Shown here piece by piece: positions 18,817-27,723 of a DNA stretch of 37,408 bases (its first letter is position 1; each line of letters begins with the position of its first letter). The stretch covers positions 1 through 37,408 of the forward strand of contig PEAC01000019.1 in assembly GCA_002753305.1 (NCBI GenBank), given 5' to 3'. This DNA is from Nitrospirae bacterium MYbin6. GTDB taxonomy: Bacteria; Nitrospirota; Thermodesulfovibrionia; Thermodesulfovibrionales; Magnetobacteriaceae. The translations under genes were made by a program, and so were the position numbers. The notes under the pieces are model-generated. The model was not told the origin of the DNA. It ran no database searches and worked only from the letters and a program-made list of their open reading frames with translations.

Positions 18817-19539
18817 ATGGATATAGCAGTGTTTCATGCCGTACCACTGGAGGCGCGAGTGCTGGCAAAAGGTCTGTCAAACCCAACCCGCGCCAAAGCG
18901 CCTTCGGGTAGGACGGCAGTCTGCGGGGATCTTGGCCGGCACAGGGTCTGTTGTATTGAGACAGGGGTAGGCAAGGTAAACGCCTCCATGTCTGCGGCGC
19001 TGGCCCTTGCGCAATATCGCCCTGAGATAGCCATCTCAATGGGCATTGGCGGGGCATATCCCAACTCCGGCCTCAATGTTGGGGATATTGCAGTTGCCGA
19101 TTGTGAAATTTACGGCGACGAAGGCGTTATGTTAAAGGACAACTTCCTGTCACTCAGAGACATCGGCATTGCCTTTTATCAAACAGGGATAACGAAATAT
19201 TATAATACATTTACTTTCGATACTAAACTAACAGGGCGGTTATACGACACTGTTTCGCAAAAATATAAAAACACACGCAGCGGCGCATTTGTGACGGTCT
19301 CCACATGTACGGGTACTAAGGAGCGCGCCGCAGAGCTAATAAAACGCTATAACGGTATATGCGAAAACATGGAAGGGGCGGCGCTGGCCCACATATGCAC
19401 AATATTTAACATACCGGCCGTAGAGATTCGCGGTATCAGCAACATAGCCGCCGACAGAGACAAAGACAGCTGGGATATCCCAAAGGCTTCCCAAATTGCT
19501 CAGGACGCTGTTATAATGTTCGTAAAATCATTGGAATAA
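18817..19539 (+). CDS. mqnB: Futalosine hydrolase
   Basis: A 240-residue protein of the MTA/SAH nucleosidase (PNP/UDP) fold. Residues such as TGVGKVNASMSAALAL, the ISMGIGGAYPNSGL loop and ENMEGAALAHICTIFNIPAVEIRGISN match futalosine hydrolase. This cytoplasmic enzyme cleaves futalosine to hypoxanthine and dehypoxanthine futalosine in the alternative menaquinone route. The EIRGISN.....RD ending distinguishes MqnB from MtnN. The reading frame is open further upstream to 18691, but the ATG at 18817 with TTAGGATA before it fits the family start (MDIAVFHAVPLEARVL). A NUDIX gene follows after 12 bases. No other menaquinone gene is in the window. Confidence 0.85.
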   Translation: MDIAVFHAVPLEARVLAKGLSNPTRAKAPSGRTAVCGDLGRHRVCCIETGVGKVNASMSAALALAQYRPEIAISMGIGGAYPNSGLNVGDIAVADCEIYGDEGVMLKDNFLSLRDIGIAFYQTGITKYYNTFTFDTKLTGRLYDTVSQKYKNTRSGAFVTVSTCTGTKERAAELIKRYNGICENMEGAALAHICTIFNIPAVEIRGISNIAADRDKDSWDIPKASQIAQDAVIMFVKSLE

Positions 19540-19551
19540 AGGGGAAAACAT

Positions 19552-20133
19552 ATGCCCATAAAAATACTGGGTAAAAAGACAAGCTGGAGCGGCAGATTTC
19601 TGAGGGCCATACAAATTGACATAGAAAACTCCATGGGTGTGAAATTCACATGGGAGGCGTTTGAGCGTCAAAACTGCAACGGCATCATTGCCGTTGTCCC
19701 CATAACCACAGACGGCTGCGCTATAGTGGTAAAACAATTCAGGCCGCCTGTGGGTAAGTATGTTGTAGAGTTTCCCGCCGGACTGAACGACCAGGATGAG
19801 TCCCTCGTAGAAGTGGCACATAGGGAACTCCTTGAGGAGACCGGCTGCACGGCCGGCCGTCTAATCCACATTGCCACGGGGCCGCTTTCCTCGGGGGCCT
19901 CTACGGAGGTGCTTACTGTTTACGCGGCCCTGGATGTCGCTGTCTCAACTGGACAGTCACTCGACCCACACGAAGAGATAGAGATAATCAAACTGCCCAT
20001 TGAGGACTTCTATGAACACCTCTACGCGCTGCAAAACGAGGACACTTATATTGACTTAAAGCTCTACGGCCTGTTTGAGCTTGCTAAAAGACAGTTCCGA
20101 TATACGGGGGGTATAAAAAAAGAATCGCCATAA
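19552..20133 (+). CDS. NUDIX hydrolase, ADP-ribose pyrophosphatase-like
   Basis: A 193-residue NUDIX protein. The Nudix box is complete: G-x5-E-x7-RE-x2-EE-x-G within AGLNDQDESLVEVAHRELLE followed by ETG. The preceding VVKQFRPPVGKYVVEFPAG matches the ADP-ribose pyrophosphatase (NudF) subgroup, and ASTEVLTVYAAL also fits. It probably hydrolyses ADP-ribose or a related nucleoside diphosphate sugar in the cytoplasm. AAGGGGAAAACAT precedes the ATG, and it follows mqnB by 12 bases, so the two are probably co-transcribed. It ends at a hairpin shared with the convergent GH57 gene. Confidence 0.88.
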   Translation: MPIKILGKKTSWSGRFLRAIQIDIENSMGVKFTWEAFERQNCNGIIAVVPITTDGCAIVVKQFRPPVGKYVVEFPAGLNDQDESLVEVAHRELLEETGCTAGRLIHIATGPLSSGASTEVLTVYAALDVAVSTGQSLDPHEEIEIIKLPIEDFYEHLYALQNEDTYIDLKLYGLFELAKRQFRYTGGIKKESP

Positions 20134-20155
20134 GGCAGCGCCGCCCTATGGCGAT
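20124..20155. terminator. Bidirectional hairpin between convergent NUDIX and GH57 genes
   Basis: A perfect 9-bp inverted repeat ATCGCCATA/TATGGCGAT encloses a GC-rich loop that can extend the stem (AGGC/GCCC). It includes the stop codon of the NUDIX gene and lies 17 bases from the end of the GH57 gene, a usual place for a two-way terminator. T-runs are poor on both sides. Confidence 0.6.
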
Positions 20156-20171
20156 CAATGAAGTCTGGCGC

Positions 20172-21785
20172 TTAACTTTTATTCTTGCCCGAGTAGACCC
20201 TGAAATCAATATTCTGAAATATCGAGTTTTTATATTCCAGCCATTTCAGAAAATCCATGTCGACTGTATTAGTCTTAAAACTGGTCAGCAGGGCATTGAA
20301 ATTCGATATATGCTCCTTTGTCCTTTTAACGGAATACTCGATTGCCGTACCCTGGGTTATCAAAAATGCCCAGTCACTACTTTGGGCGAGGAGGAGTTCC
20401 CTTGCCAGTTGGTTCAGGACTCTCTTGTTGAGCAGATTTGTCTCTGAGGCATCCTCAGGCATGTCGCAGTATTCATCTGCCAGTTTTTCTATTGAGCTGG
20501 CCATAAAGTGCAGATGTCTGTATATCCAACTGTTATCCTCGTTAAGCCACACATCGTAGTAGCCGTTTTCGCCCCATGAAGACGGGCTTGGGCAAACGGT
20601 CTGATTCTTGGGATGGTAGCTCAGGTATTCCGTTGGGGTAACGGGTTTAATGGTCTTGTCCTTATGTAACTGCAGCAGTACATGGTAGAGGAAATCCGGA
20701 CCCTCAAACCACCAGTGCCCAAAAAGCTCGGCGTCATATGGAGAGACCATAAGCGGGGGCCTGTCCATGGTGTCGGCCAATGACTCTACCTGCTTGTACC
20801 TGGCGTTACAGAAGTGCTCGGCATGAAATTTGGTCTTATGGAAGGCCGTAACAGGGTCATAGGGTAGTTTATCCTCGGTCTTTCCTGTAATCCTGTAGTA
20901 TTTAATCCCGGTAAAGACCCTGTTTCCATCCGGGGAGATGTATGGTGAGATATAGTCCATCTCCAGGTCGAAACCGATGTCCCTGTAGAAATCGCGATAT
21001 TCGGGATTGCCCGGGTAGCCCGACATGGAACTCCACACCTGCTTGGATGTCTCGGGGTCTCTGGCAAACACGCCAAGGCCGTTTAACGTATGCACTGCCG
21101 AGTAGACCGAGAACTTCGGCTTCGGCACACCGTTGTTAATCCCATGAGATTCCAAAAAGAAATACTTGATGCCGTATTTTTTCAGTATCTCGTCCAGCTC
21201 CTCGTAGTAGGCACATTCGGGCAGCCATATGCCGACGGCCGGCTTTCCGAAGTGTTCATAGTGGCACTGTGTAGCCAGGTCTATTTGCGCCTCAACGGAG
21301 CGGGGATTTGTCCTGAGCAGGGGGAGGAAACCGTGTGTGGCTCCACATGTTATTATCTCAAGCTGGCCCTTGGCGCAGAAGTGCTTGTAACCGTTTAGCA
21401 CGTTGCTGCCCAGCACGTCAACAAAGAAGGTCTTGATCTCTATGAATCTCTTATAATAATACGTCGCAACGTTTAGCATAGCGGCGTCCGATTTAAGGCG
21501 TTGCATCTCTTTCTGGGACAGCGCAATCAGCTTGTCCATGTACTTTATAAACTGACCCGTCAGATACTCGTCATCCAGCATTTCCACAAGAGGCGGCGAC
21601 ACCGAGACGGTTAAACGGAAGTCCACGTTTTCTGCCTCAAACTTCTTCAACCTCATAAGAATCGGCAGATATGTCTCAAAAATAGCCTCAAAGAGCCAGT
21701 GTTCTTCTAAAAAATAATCGTACTCCGGATGCTTTACAAACGGCAGATGTGAATGCAGTACTGGTAACCAATATCCCTTTATCAT
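20172..21785 (-). CDS. 1,4-alpha-glucan branching enzyme, GH57
   Basis: A 537-residue glycoside hydrolase family 57 protein. The N-terminal (beta/alpha)7 barrel begins YWLPVLHSHLPFVKHPE, with the family HxHxP-like His pair. The nucleophile is Glu about 190 in GIWLPECAYYEEL, and the acid/base is Asp about 351 in SPYDAELFGHWWFEGPDFL. The C-terminal helical domain with WLNEDNSWIYRHLH and LLLAQSSDWAFLI corresponds to the DUF1957 region of GH57 branching enzymes. It would introduce alpha-1,6 branches into glycogen in the cytoplasm. It follows the DUF4912 gene directly (AAAGGAG before the ATG) in an operon headed by glycogen synthase. Confidence 0.9.
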   Translation of the reverse strand: MIKGYWLPVLHSHLPFVKHPEYDYFLEEHWLFEAIFETYLPILMRLKKFEAENVDFRLTVSVSPPLVEMLDDEYLTGQFIKYMDKLIALSQKEMQRLKSDAAMLNVATYYYKRFIEIKTFFVDVLGSNVLNGYKHFCAKGQLEIITCGATHGFLPLLRTNPRSVEAQIDLATQCHYEHFGKPAVGIWLPECAYYEELDEILKKYGIKYFFLESHGINNGVPKPKFSVYSAVHTLNGLGVFARDPETSKQVWSSMSGYPGNPEYRDFYRDIGFDLEMDYISPYISPDGNRVFTGIKYYRITGKTEDKLPYDPVTAFHKTKFHAEHFCNARYKQVESLADTMDRPPLMVSPYDAELFGHWWFEGPDFLYHVLLQLHKDKTIKPVTPTEYLSYHPKNQTVCPSPSSWGENGYYDVWLNEDNSWIYRHLHFMASSIEKLADEYCDMPEDASETNLLNKRVLNQLARELLLAQSSDWAFLITQGTAIEYSVKRTKEHISNFNALLTSFKTNTVDMDFLKWLEYKNSIFQNIDFRVYSGKNKS

Positions 21786-21789
21786 CGAC

Positions 21790-22773
21790 TTAACTCCTTT
21801 TATTCGAAAGTATTTCGCTTGAGCCGGGCGTCTCGCCGGACATGTTGCTTGAGCCTGGTGTCTGGCCGGACATTCCGATTGACGGAGGCGGTTCTTTTAA
21901 TTTCTCGAAGTACTCAAGAATTGACCCCTTGTTCTTGTCCTTAATCCCTAAAAACTTCAGAAACTCAAGAAACAAGCCCAACAGTTGGACATCCTTAGAT
22001 CTGGACTCAAAGAAGCTCTTTATCAGCTCAAGCATTGCCTTGTCATCGTCTGAGAGATACTTCAGCCTTTCAACCAGCCTTAAGAGCAGCTCTATGTTTT
22101 CCGTATCCTTAAATCTGATATCCAGAAACTTTGAGACGATTTCCATCTCTTTTTCAAAGATATCCGACGTGACAGGCGGCGCTTCGACATCTTTTGTGGC
22201 CTCTATAACTTCGTCTACGTTTTTTTCAACAGTTTGTATTATGCCCTTGCTCCAGAACTCCTCCTTAAGGCCCAGCACACTAAACGATGGAATGTTTACC
22301 TTGTTCGACTTAAGCAATTCGGTAAATTTCCCATCTCTTTCTATGCCGATAGCGGCGGCCATCGGTTTGAAATTATCCGTACATTCGACGGACAGGTGTC
22401 CGAAGGTTTCAGTTGTCTGGACAGAGTATATCTCCTTTTCCTTATAGTTTTTCTTTTCGCCAAGGAGTATTTCATAAATCTTTACGGTAAAATAAGAGGC
22501 TGATGGGTTTTGTGTCTTATCCATTAGCAGTTTTTCGGTCAATTCCCAGTAGATGTAGACATTTTTCTCTGTAATGGGCAGAAGTACTATCGTATCGATA
22601 TCATACTTAGTGGGGATTTCGTACTCCTCGACTATTGGATACTTTAAGGTGTCCGACAGTAAAAAGGCTATGCCGTGTCCGTCAGCAAGAACATTGTTAC
22701 CCTTTTTCTGGCCGGCCTTTGGGTCGGCTTCCGGGCCTTCCTCTTGTTTGGTTTTAACGAGGGTGTTTTCCAT
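21790..22773 (-). CDS. DUF4912-domain protein
   Basis: A 327-residue protein. Residues 50-170 form a DUF4912 domain, recognisable from IDTIVLLPITEKNVYIYWEL and the following beta-rich segment ending in IPSFSVLGL. The C-terminal half is acidic and helical, and the tail has a short near-repeat GMSGQTPGSSNMSGETPGSS. The domain has no established reaction. In several bacteria it sits beside GH57 branching enzyme and GlgA, as here, which suggests a role in glycogen metabolism. AAGGAG lies seven bases before the ATG. A strong inverted repeat lies between this gene and glgA. Confidence 0.78.
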   Translation of the reverse strand: MENTLVKTKQEEGPEADPKAGQKKGNNVLADGHGIAFLLSDTLKYPIVEEYEIPTKYDIDTIVLLPITEKNVYIYWELTEKLLMDKTQNPSASYFTVKIYEILLGEKKNYKEKEIYSVQTTETFGHLSVECTDNFKPMAAAIGIERDGKFTELLKSNKVNIPSFSVLGLKEEFWSKGIIQTVEKNVDEVIEATKDVEAPPVTSDIFEKEMEIVSKFLDIRFKDTENIELLLRLVERLKYLSDDDKAMLELIKSFFESRSKDVQLLGLFLEFLKFLGIKDKNKGSILEYFEKLKEPPPSIGMSGQTPGSSNMSGETPGSSEILSNKRS

Positions 22774-22790
22774 AGCGTCTCCTTATAGTA

Positions 22791-22840
22791 TATCTTTCAC
22801 AGAGATATTCGGGTGAGGCTGTATTCGCCGGTGAAAGATA
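22791..22840 (-). promoter_or_regulatory. Inverted repeat between glgA and the DUF4912 gene
   Basis: A perfect 10-bp inverted repeat TATCTTTCAC/GTGAAAGATA with a 30-base spacer lies in the 89-base gap between glgA and the DUF4912 gene. In the minus-strand transcript it would form a stem-loop ending just before the AAGGAG of the downstream gene. It could tune mRNA stability or relative expression, or be a protein-binding site. On the plus strand it is followed by a T-rich run, but no plus-strand gene is nearby. Confidence 0.45.
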
Positions 22841-22862
22841 CTTATTTATTTTTTTCATCATG

Positions 22863-24329
22863 CTACCACTTTCCTGAAATCTTGTTATATAGGTTGAGAT
22901 ATTTATCTGCCGAACTTCTCCATGAGTAATCGGTCTTCATACCGGTCAGCATAATTTCTCTGAAGGTATAAGGTTTATCGGCCCATGTTGTTGCAGCCCT
23001 TTTCAGCGCTAGTGTGACGGCGTCGTAGGAAAAGTCGTCAAACGAAAACCCGTTTCTCTCCGCCACGGGTTTGACAGAGACCTCGGCGTCAAATACGGTG
23101 TCGCTAAGGCCGCCTGTATTTCTAACAACCGGTACTGTGCCGTATCTCATGGCTATCATCTGTGTCAGCCCGCATGGCTCAAAAAGGCTGGGTATGAGAA
23201 TCATATCCGTCCCGGCATATATCAAATGCGCCAGTTCCTCGTCATGGCTGAGGTGTATGTGGCAGTTGCCGTTGTTCTTCAGATAGTATTTCAGATGGTG
23301 GAAGTATGTATCGATTTCGGTGTCGGGCGAGGAGCCAAGAAGGACAAACTGCATGTCGTTATTTAAGCAATGCAGGAGCGCGTGTCTGATTAGATGAACG
23401 CCTTTTTGCATATCCAGCCGTCCCACGACCGAGACAATGGGTTTGAACTCATCTTTCATGGAGAGCTTTTTTCTCAGCTGCCCCTTGTTCTTATATTTAT
23501 CTTCGATTGTGTCTATTTCGTAGTTGAAGGGTATGTACTTGTCATTCCCAGGGCTCCATGAGTCGTAATCGACTCCGTTGATTATGCCTATGTATTTGTC
23601 AGAATACTTAGACAGGATTTTCTGCAGGCCCTCACCCATCTGCGGTGTCTTGGTCTCCGAGGCATACTTTGGAGAGACGGTCGTGATGATATCCGAGTAG
23701 ATGATGCCTCCTTTCATGAGGTTGACATAGGCAGCGTCGGTGTCGTCTGTCATGTCGGCGTATATGGGAGGCTCCAGCCCCGCCATCTTCAGCACCTTTT
23801 CTGTAGTCTTTCCCTGGTGCCAGATATTGTGTATGGTGAAGCAGGTCTTAATGTCCGAGAGGGCTGACTGCCTGTACTTAGCCTTTAACAGTACCGGGAT
23901 TATGGCGGTCTGCCAGTCGTGGCAGTGGATGACGTCGGGTTTTCTGCCGGACTCAAGCAGAAACTCTATAGCCGAAAGGCTAAAGACGGTAAAGCGCTCG
24001 TCGTCGTCACTCTTGCCGTAGTAGATGCCCCTGTCAAAATACTTTTCCTGTGAATGGGGTTTTATAAAATAACAGTCGTTTTCGTGTACCACTGCCTTGT
24101 GAACGGTGCTGAATATCTGTTTCCCACTGCATGGGACAGATACCTGAACAGGATTATTTTGTAAATCCTTGACAACCGAATGCTTCATACAGTCGTAATA
24201 AGGCAGTATGACTTCGACCTTGTGTCCTTTATTGGCAAGCTCGCGGCTGAGTCCATCCACCACGTCGGCAAGGCCGCCTACTTTGGAGACAGGGGCACAT
24301 TCCGAGGCTATCATAACAATATACATCAT
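22863..24329 (-). CDS. glgA: Glycogen synthase GlgA (GT5)
   Basis: A 488-residue GT-B glycosyltransferase that adds ADP-glucose to glycogen. The N-terminal KVGGLADVVDGLSREL (Lys about 16) is the nucleotide-sugar binding signature of GlgA. Other matches are HCHDWQTAIIPVLL, ISVVGRLDMQKGVHLI-type and SLFEPCGLTQMIAMRYGTVP with GGLSDTVFD. Length matches bacterial GlgA. The ribosome site GGAGG is 3 bases from ATG 24329 and 6 from ATG 24326, so the second ATG is the more likely start. It heads the glycogen operon with the DUF4912 and GH57 genes. Confidence 0.93.
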   Translation of the reverse strand: MMYIVMIASECAPVSKVGGLADVVDGLSRELANKGHKVEVILPYYDCMKHSVVKDLQNNPVQVSVPCSGKQIFSTVHKAVVHENDCYFIKPHSQEKYFDRGIYYGKSDDDERFTVFSLSAIEFLLESGRKPDVIHCHDWQTAIIPVLLKAKYRQSALSDIKTCFTIHNIWHQGKTTEKVLKMAGLEPPIYADMTDDTDAAYVNLMKGGIIYSDIITTVSPKYASETKTPQMGEGLQKILSKYSDKYIGIINGVDYDSWSPGNDKYIPFNYEIDTIEDKYKNKGQLRKKLSMKDEFKPIVSVVGRLDMQKGVHLIRHALLHCLNNDMQFVLLGSSPDTEIDTYFHHLKYYLKNNGNCHIHLSHDEELAHLIYAGTDMILIPSLFEPCGLTQMIAMRYGTVPVVRNTGGLSDTVFDAEVSVKPVAERNGFSFDDFSYDAVTLALKRAATTWADKPYTFREIMLTGMKTDYSWRSSADKYLNLYNKISGKW

Positions 24330-24747
24330 CGACCTCCTGAGTAAATAATAATTTCTTTAACTATCTATACTAACGACCAATACTAACGGCAGTAGTACCG
24401 CAACCCCGTTAAGTATGACAACGTATTAAAATAAAGACGGCGTAACCGTCACCGGTGCGATATGGCATTGTTTTAATTCACCTGCGCGCCGGAGTCCTCC
24501 TTTGGCTGCGTCTGGCCGCTTTTGCCATGACACGGCCACGTTCGCCCATTTAGGCCAGTATACCATAGTATTATCGATTATGTAAATCAAATTATTATTA
24601 CACCCTGAAATAAATATGGCATTGTGGGCTGAATCATGGCCGGTAATACTGAAAAGCTAATGGCATTCTCTATTCTGAGTTTACAAACGCTATTACATTA
24701 TGTTATATAATAACAAGCTTAATAAGCTGCAAGAAAGGGGATACCGT
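24330..24747. promoter_or_regulatory. Divergent promoter region between glgA and the hydrogenase operon
   Basis: About 420 bases without a gene, between divergent operons. It contains a 12-bp direct repeat ATATGGCATTGT at 24460-24471 and 24614-24625, and a small hairpin GACGG/CCGTC near 24437-24450. A possible promoter for the hydrogenase operon has TTTACA at 24680-24685 and TATAAT at 24706-24711, but the 20-base spacing is too wide to be convincing. I found no -24/-12 sigma-54 element. Confidence 0.35.
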
Positions 24748-25737
24748 ATGAGTACAAAGCCGAAATTGAGTATGTACTGGGCATCCTCGTGTGGGGGATG
24801 TGAAGTATCTTTAGTCAATATTAACGAAAAAATTCTTGACCTGGCGGCTAACTTCGATTTTTATTTTTGTCCATGCCTCCTTGATACTAAAAAGAAAGAC
24901 ATAGAAGCCCTTGAGGACGGTGAGATTGCCATAACGTTCTTTAACGGGGCCATACGCACCTCAGAAAACGAGGAAATGGCACATCTTATGAGAGAAAAAT
25001 CTAAGATACTCATAGCCTTCGGCTCGTGTTCCTACGAGGGCTGCATCCCCGCCCTCAGCAATTTGCACACAAAGGCCGCTCACTTCAAATCCATTTATCT
25101 GGACAATCCAACCGTGGATAATCCGCATGGGATTGTCCCTAAAACTGAGACAGAAGTGCCCGAAGGTACGCTGGCAATACCGGCATTTTATGAAAGTGTA
25201 AGGACCCTGTCGCAGGTTACGGATGTAGACTACTCCATTCCGGGCTGCCCGCCGGAGCCAAAGCAGGTGTGGGGTGTTATAGAGGCCGTAATACAGGGCA
25301 AGGCTCTGCCGCCCAAGGGAAGCAGCCTTGGGGCGGGGAATTCCACCGTCTGCCGGGAGTGTGAGAGAAAAAAAGAAGACAAGAAAATTACACGCTTTTA
25401 CCGCACCTGGGAGATAATCCCCGATACGCAGGCGTGCCTGCTGGACCAGGGGCTGATTTGCATGGGAATAGCCACGGCTGACGGCTGCGGCGCCCTGTGT
25501 CCGAAGGTCAACATGCCCTGTACGGGCTGCTACGGCCCGCCCGTGGGAACCCTTGACCAGGGTGCAAAGATGGTCGCCGCCCTTGGCGCTATCATAGACA
25601 TCGGTGAGAAAAAGGGCCTTAGCGAGGATGAACTTGTACGGTGTGTTGACCACATAATCGACTCGATACCGGATTATTCGGGGACTTTTTACAAATACAG
25701 CCTGGCAGGCTCCATCTTAGGAGGCAAAAGGGGATGA
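24748..25737 (+). CDS. mvhG: [NiFe] hydrogenase small subunit, group 3 MvhG-like
   Basis: A 329-residue small subunit from ATG 24748, chosen because AAAGGGG lies just upstream and the protein begins MSTKPKLSMYW, as in this family. Proximal [4Fe-4S] ligands are visible in SSCGGCEVSL, FGSCSYEGCIP and PGCPPEPKQVW. A second Cys set in CRECERKK and QGLICMGIATADGCGALCP followed by MPCTGCYGPP supplies ligands for further clusters. There is no Tat signal, which fits a cytoplasmic enzyme. The MvhG-like cysteine pattern and the neighbouring HdrA and MvhD point to group 3c. It overlaps the large subunit gene by four bases (ATGA). Confidence 0.9.
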   Translation: MSTKPKLSMYWASSCGGCEVSLVNINEKILDLAANFDFYFCPCLLDTKKKDIEALEDGEIAITFFNGAIRTSENEEMAHLMREKSKILIAFGSCSYEGCIPALSNLHTKAAHFKSIYLDNPTVDNPHGIVPKTETEVPEGTLAIPAFYESVRTLSQVTDVDYSIPGCPPEPKQVWGVIEAVIQGKALPPKGSSLGAGNSTVCRECERKKEDKKITRFYRTWEIIPDTQACLLDQGLICMGIATADGCGALCPKVNMPCTGCYGPPVGTLDQGAKMVAALGAIIDIGEKKGLSEDELVRCVDHIIDSIPDYSGTFYKYSLAGSILGGKRG

Positions 25738-27230
25738 AGCGCATTTCGATAGACCCTATAACCAGGCTTGAGGGGCACGGTAAGATAGAGATATTTCTTG
25801 ATGGCAACGGCGATGTTGCCAATACATACTTCCAGGTACCCGAGTTGCGTGGGTTTGAGCAGTTTTGCGTAGGCAGGCTTGCCGAGGATATGCCAATAAT
25901 TACAAACCGCATATGTGGGGTGTGCCCGGAGGCCCATCATCTGGCCTCGGTCAAGGCCCTTGATGAACTATTCGGAGTTGTGCCGCCGGATGCCGCTAAG
26001 AAAATCAGAGAGCTGCTCTACATGGCCTTTTTTATCACCGACCATACTACCCATTTTTACGCACTCGGAGGGCCGGACTTCATAGTTGGGCCGGATGCAC
26101 CTCCCGCAGAGAGAAACATCCTTGGTGTTATCAACAAGGTCGGCCTTGACGCTGCAAAACAGGTAATTGCCTGCAGGGCCAGAAACCACCGCGTGATTGA
26201 GATGCTTGGAGGCAGGGGAATCCACCTTGCCGCAGGGGTCCCCGGTGGCTGGAGCAAATCCGTGAGTGAACCGGAGAGGGCTGAGATTGAGGGGATAGCC
26301 AGGGAAAATATTGACTTTGCACTTTTCAGCCTTAAGGCATTTGACGACATAGTGCTTAAGAACCCCGCGTATCTTGATCTGATTGTGTCTGACATCTATA
26401 TTCATAAGACATATTATATGGGGCTTGTGGACGCCCAAAACAGGGTTAACTTTTATGACGGGATGGTCAGAATTGTTGACCCCGATGGAAAGGAATTCGT
26501 AAAATATTTACCGGAAGATTACGCAAACCACATAGCTGAGCATGTTGAGGAGTGGACATACCTGAAATATCCATATATTAAAGAGGTCGGCTGGAAGGGG
26601 TTTATCGACGGAATGGACAGCGGGATATACACGGCTTCCCCATTATCAAGGCTGAACGTGTCGGACTCAATGCCTACCACAAGGGCACAGGAGCACTTTG
26701 AGAGGATGTATGAAACCCTTGGCTCCAAAAAAGTGGACGGCAGGTATCAGCCCATCCACCACAGGCTCGTTACCCACTGGGCAAGGCTCATTGAGCTTCT
26801 CTACGCTGCCGAACATATGCTTGAGCTGGCAACGGACCCGGAGATAACATCCCCCGTTGTAAGGGTGCTGCCTGAGGGGATAGTTGGTAAAGGAATAGGC
26901 TGTGTCGAGGCCCCAAGAGGCACATTGACGCACCACTACGAAAGCGACGGCAGAGGGGTGCTTACAATGGTCAACATGATTGTCGGCACTACAAATAACT
27001 ATGCCCCCATGACCCTGTCAATTAAAAGGGCGGCGGAGAAACTCATAACCAGGGGGACGATAATAGAGCAAGGGCTGCTGAATAAGATAGAGATGGCCTT
27101 CAGGCTCTATGACCCGTGCCTATCGTGCGCCACTCACTCGCTGCCCGGGCAGATGCCCCTTGTGGTCAATATAAGAAATCCTGAAGGTGAGGCCATAAGG
27201 ACTTTTAGCCGTGATGGCCGTGATAAATAA
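25734..27230 (+). CDS. mvhA: [NiFe] hydrogenase large subunit, group 3 MvhA-like
   Basis: A 498-residue catalytic subunit. The N-terminal NiFe ligands are in RICGVCPEAHH (Cys about 61 and 64) and the C-terminal pair in DPCLSCATH (Cys about 462 and 465). About 30 residues follow the final His of that motif, consistent with a C-terminal extension removed by the maturation protease encoded next. The RGFEQFCVGR segment before L1 is typical of MvhA-like group 3c enzymes. All four Cys ligands are present, so it should be active for H2 oxidation or evolution in the cytoplasm. It overlaps the small subunit by four bases, and the protease gene begins at its end. Confidence 0.93.
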   Translation: MKRISIDPITRLEGHGKIEIFLDGNGDVANTYFQVPELRGFEQFCVGRLAEDMPIITNRICGVCPEAHHLASVKALDELFGVVPPDAAKKIRELLYMAFFITDHTTHFYALGGPDFIVGPDAPPAERNILGVINKVGLDAAKQVIACRARNHRVIEMLGGRGIHLAAGVPGGWSKSVSEPERAEIEGIARENIDFALFSLKAFDDIVLKNPAYLDLIVSDIYIHKTYYMGLVDAQNRVNFYDGMVRIVDPDGKEFVKYLPEDYANHIAEHVEEWTYLKYPYIKEVGWKGFIDGMDSGIYTASPLSRLNVSDSMPTTRAQEHFERMYETLGSKKVDGRYQPIHHRLVTHWARLIELLYAAEHMLELATDPEITSPVVRVLPEGIVGKGIGCVEAPRGTLTHHYESDGRGVLTMVNMIVGTTNNYAPMTLSIKRAAEKLITRGTIIEQGLLNKIEMAFRLYDPCLSCATHSLPGQMPLVVNIRNPEGEAIRTFSRDGRDK

Positions 27231-27234
27231 AAGA

Positions 27235-27711
27235 ATGAGAACAATAATAATAGGAATGGGAAATCCCATTCTGCGAGACGACAGTGTCGGGCCAAAGGCC
27301 GCGCGGCTGATAAGGGAAAGGTTGAGCGCTGAATGGCCGCAATGCGGCGCTGATATCTCTGTGTCGGAGGCGTACGCCGGAGGCATTCGCCTCCTGGATG
27401 AACTGGCCGGGTACGACAGGGCGGTGATTATAGATTCAATCATAACGGGGACGGCAAATGCCCCGGGAACGATTTACAGACTAACGCCTGAGAGCCTGGC
27501 TAAGACGAGAAACTGCGGCAGCAGCCATGACATGACGCTCCCCATGGCCCTTAGCATGGGAAGGATGCTTGGCATGGAGCTGCCGGCTGAGATACACATA
27601 TGGGCAATAGAGGCACAGGATGCCGCCACCTTTGGCGAGGAACTCTCGGTGGAGGTAGCAAGGGCGTTGCCACTGGTTATTAATGGAGTTTTAAGTATGT
27701 GCACTGTTTAA
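27235..27711 (+). CDS. Hydrogenase maturation protease
   Basis: A 158-residue HyaD/HycI-family endopeptidase from ATG 27235. The motif GMGNPILRDDSVGPKAA is the family N-terminus, with the Asp of RDDS as a metal/nickel-sensing ligand. SEAYAGGIRLLDELAGYDRAVIIDS provides the second ligand region, and SSHDMTLPMAL the His. It trims the C-terminus of the large subunit after nickel insertion. The frame is open upstream to GTG 27211 inside mvhA, but the family begins at the shorter start. The gene's place directly after mvhA supports that substrate. Confidence 0.88.
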   Translation: MRTIIIGMGNPILRDDSVGPKAARLIRERLSAEWPQCGADISVSEAYAGGIRLLDELAGYDRAVIIDSIITGTANAPGTIYRLTPESLAKTRNCGSSHDMTLPMALSMGRMLGMELPAEIHIWAIEAQDAATFGEELSVEVARALPLVINGVLSMCTV

Positions 27712-27723
27712 TTGGATAAGCGT

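Noticed and set aside
24680..24711. Firm promoter call for the hydrogenase operon
   Set aside because: The spacing of 20 bases between TTTACA and TATAAT is too large for a standard sigma-70 promoter.
24700..24747. Longer start for the hydrogenase small subunit
   Set aside because: ATG 24700 lacks a ribosome site, whereas ATG 24748 has AAAGGGG upstream and gives the family N-terminus.
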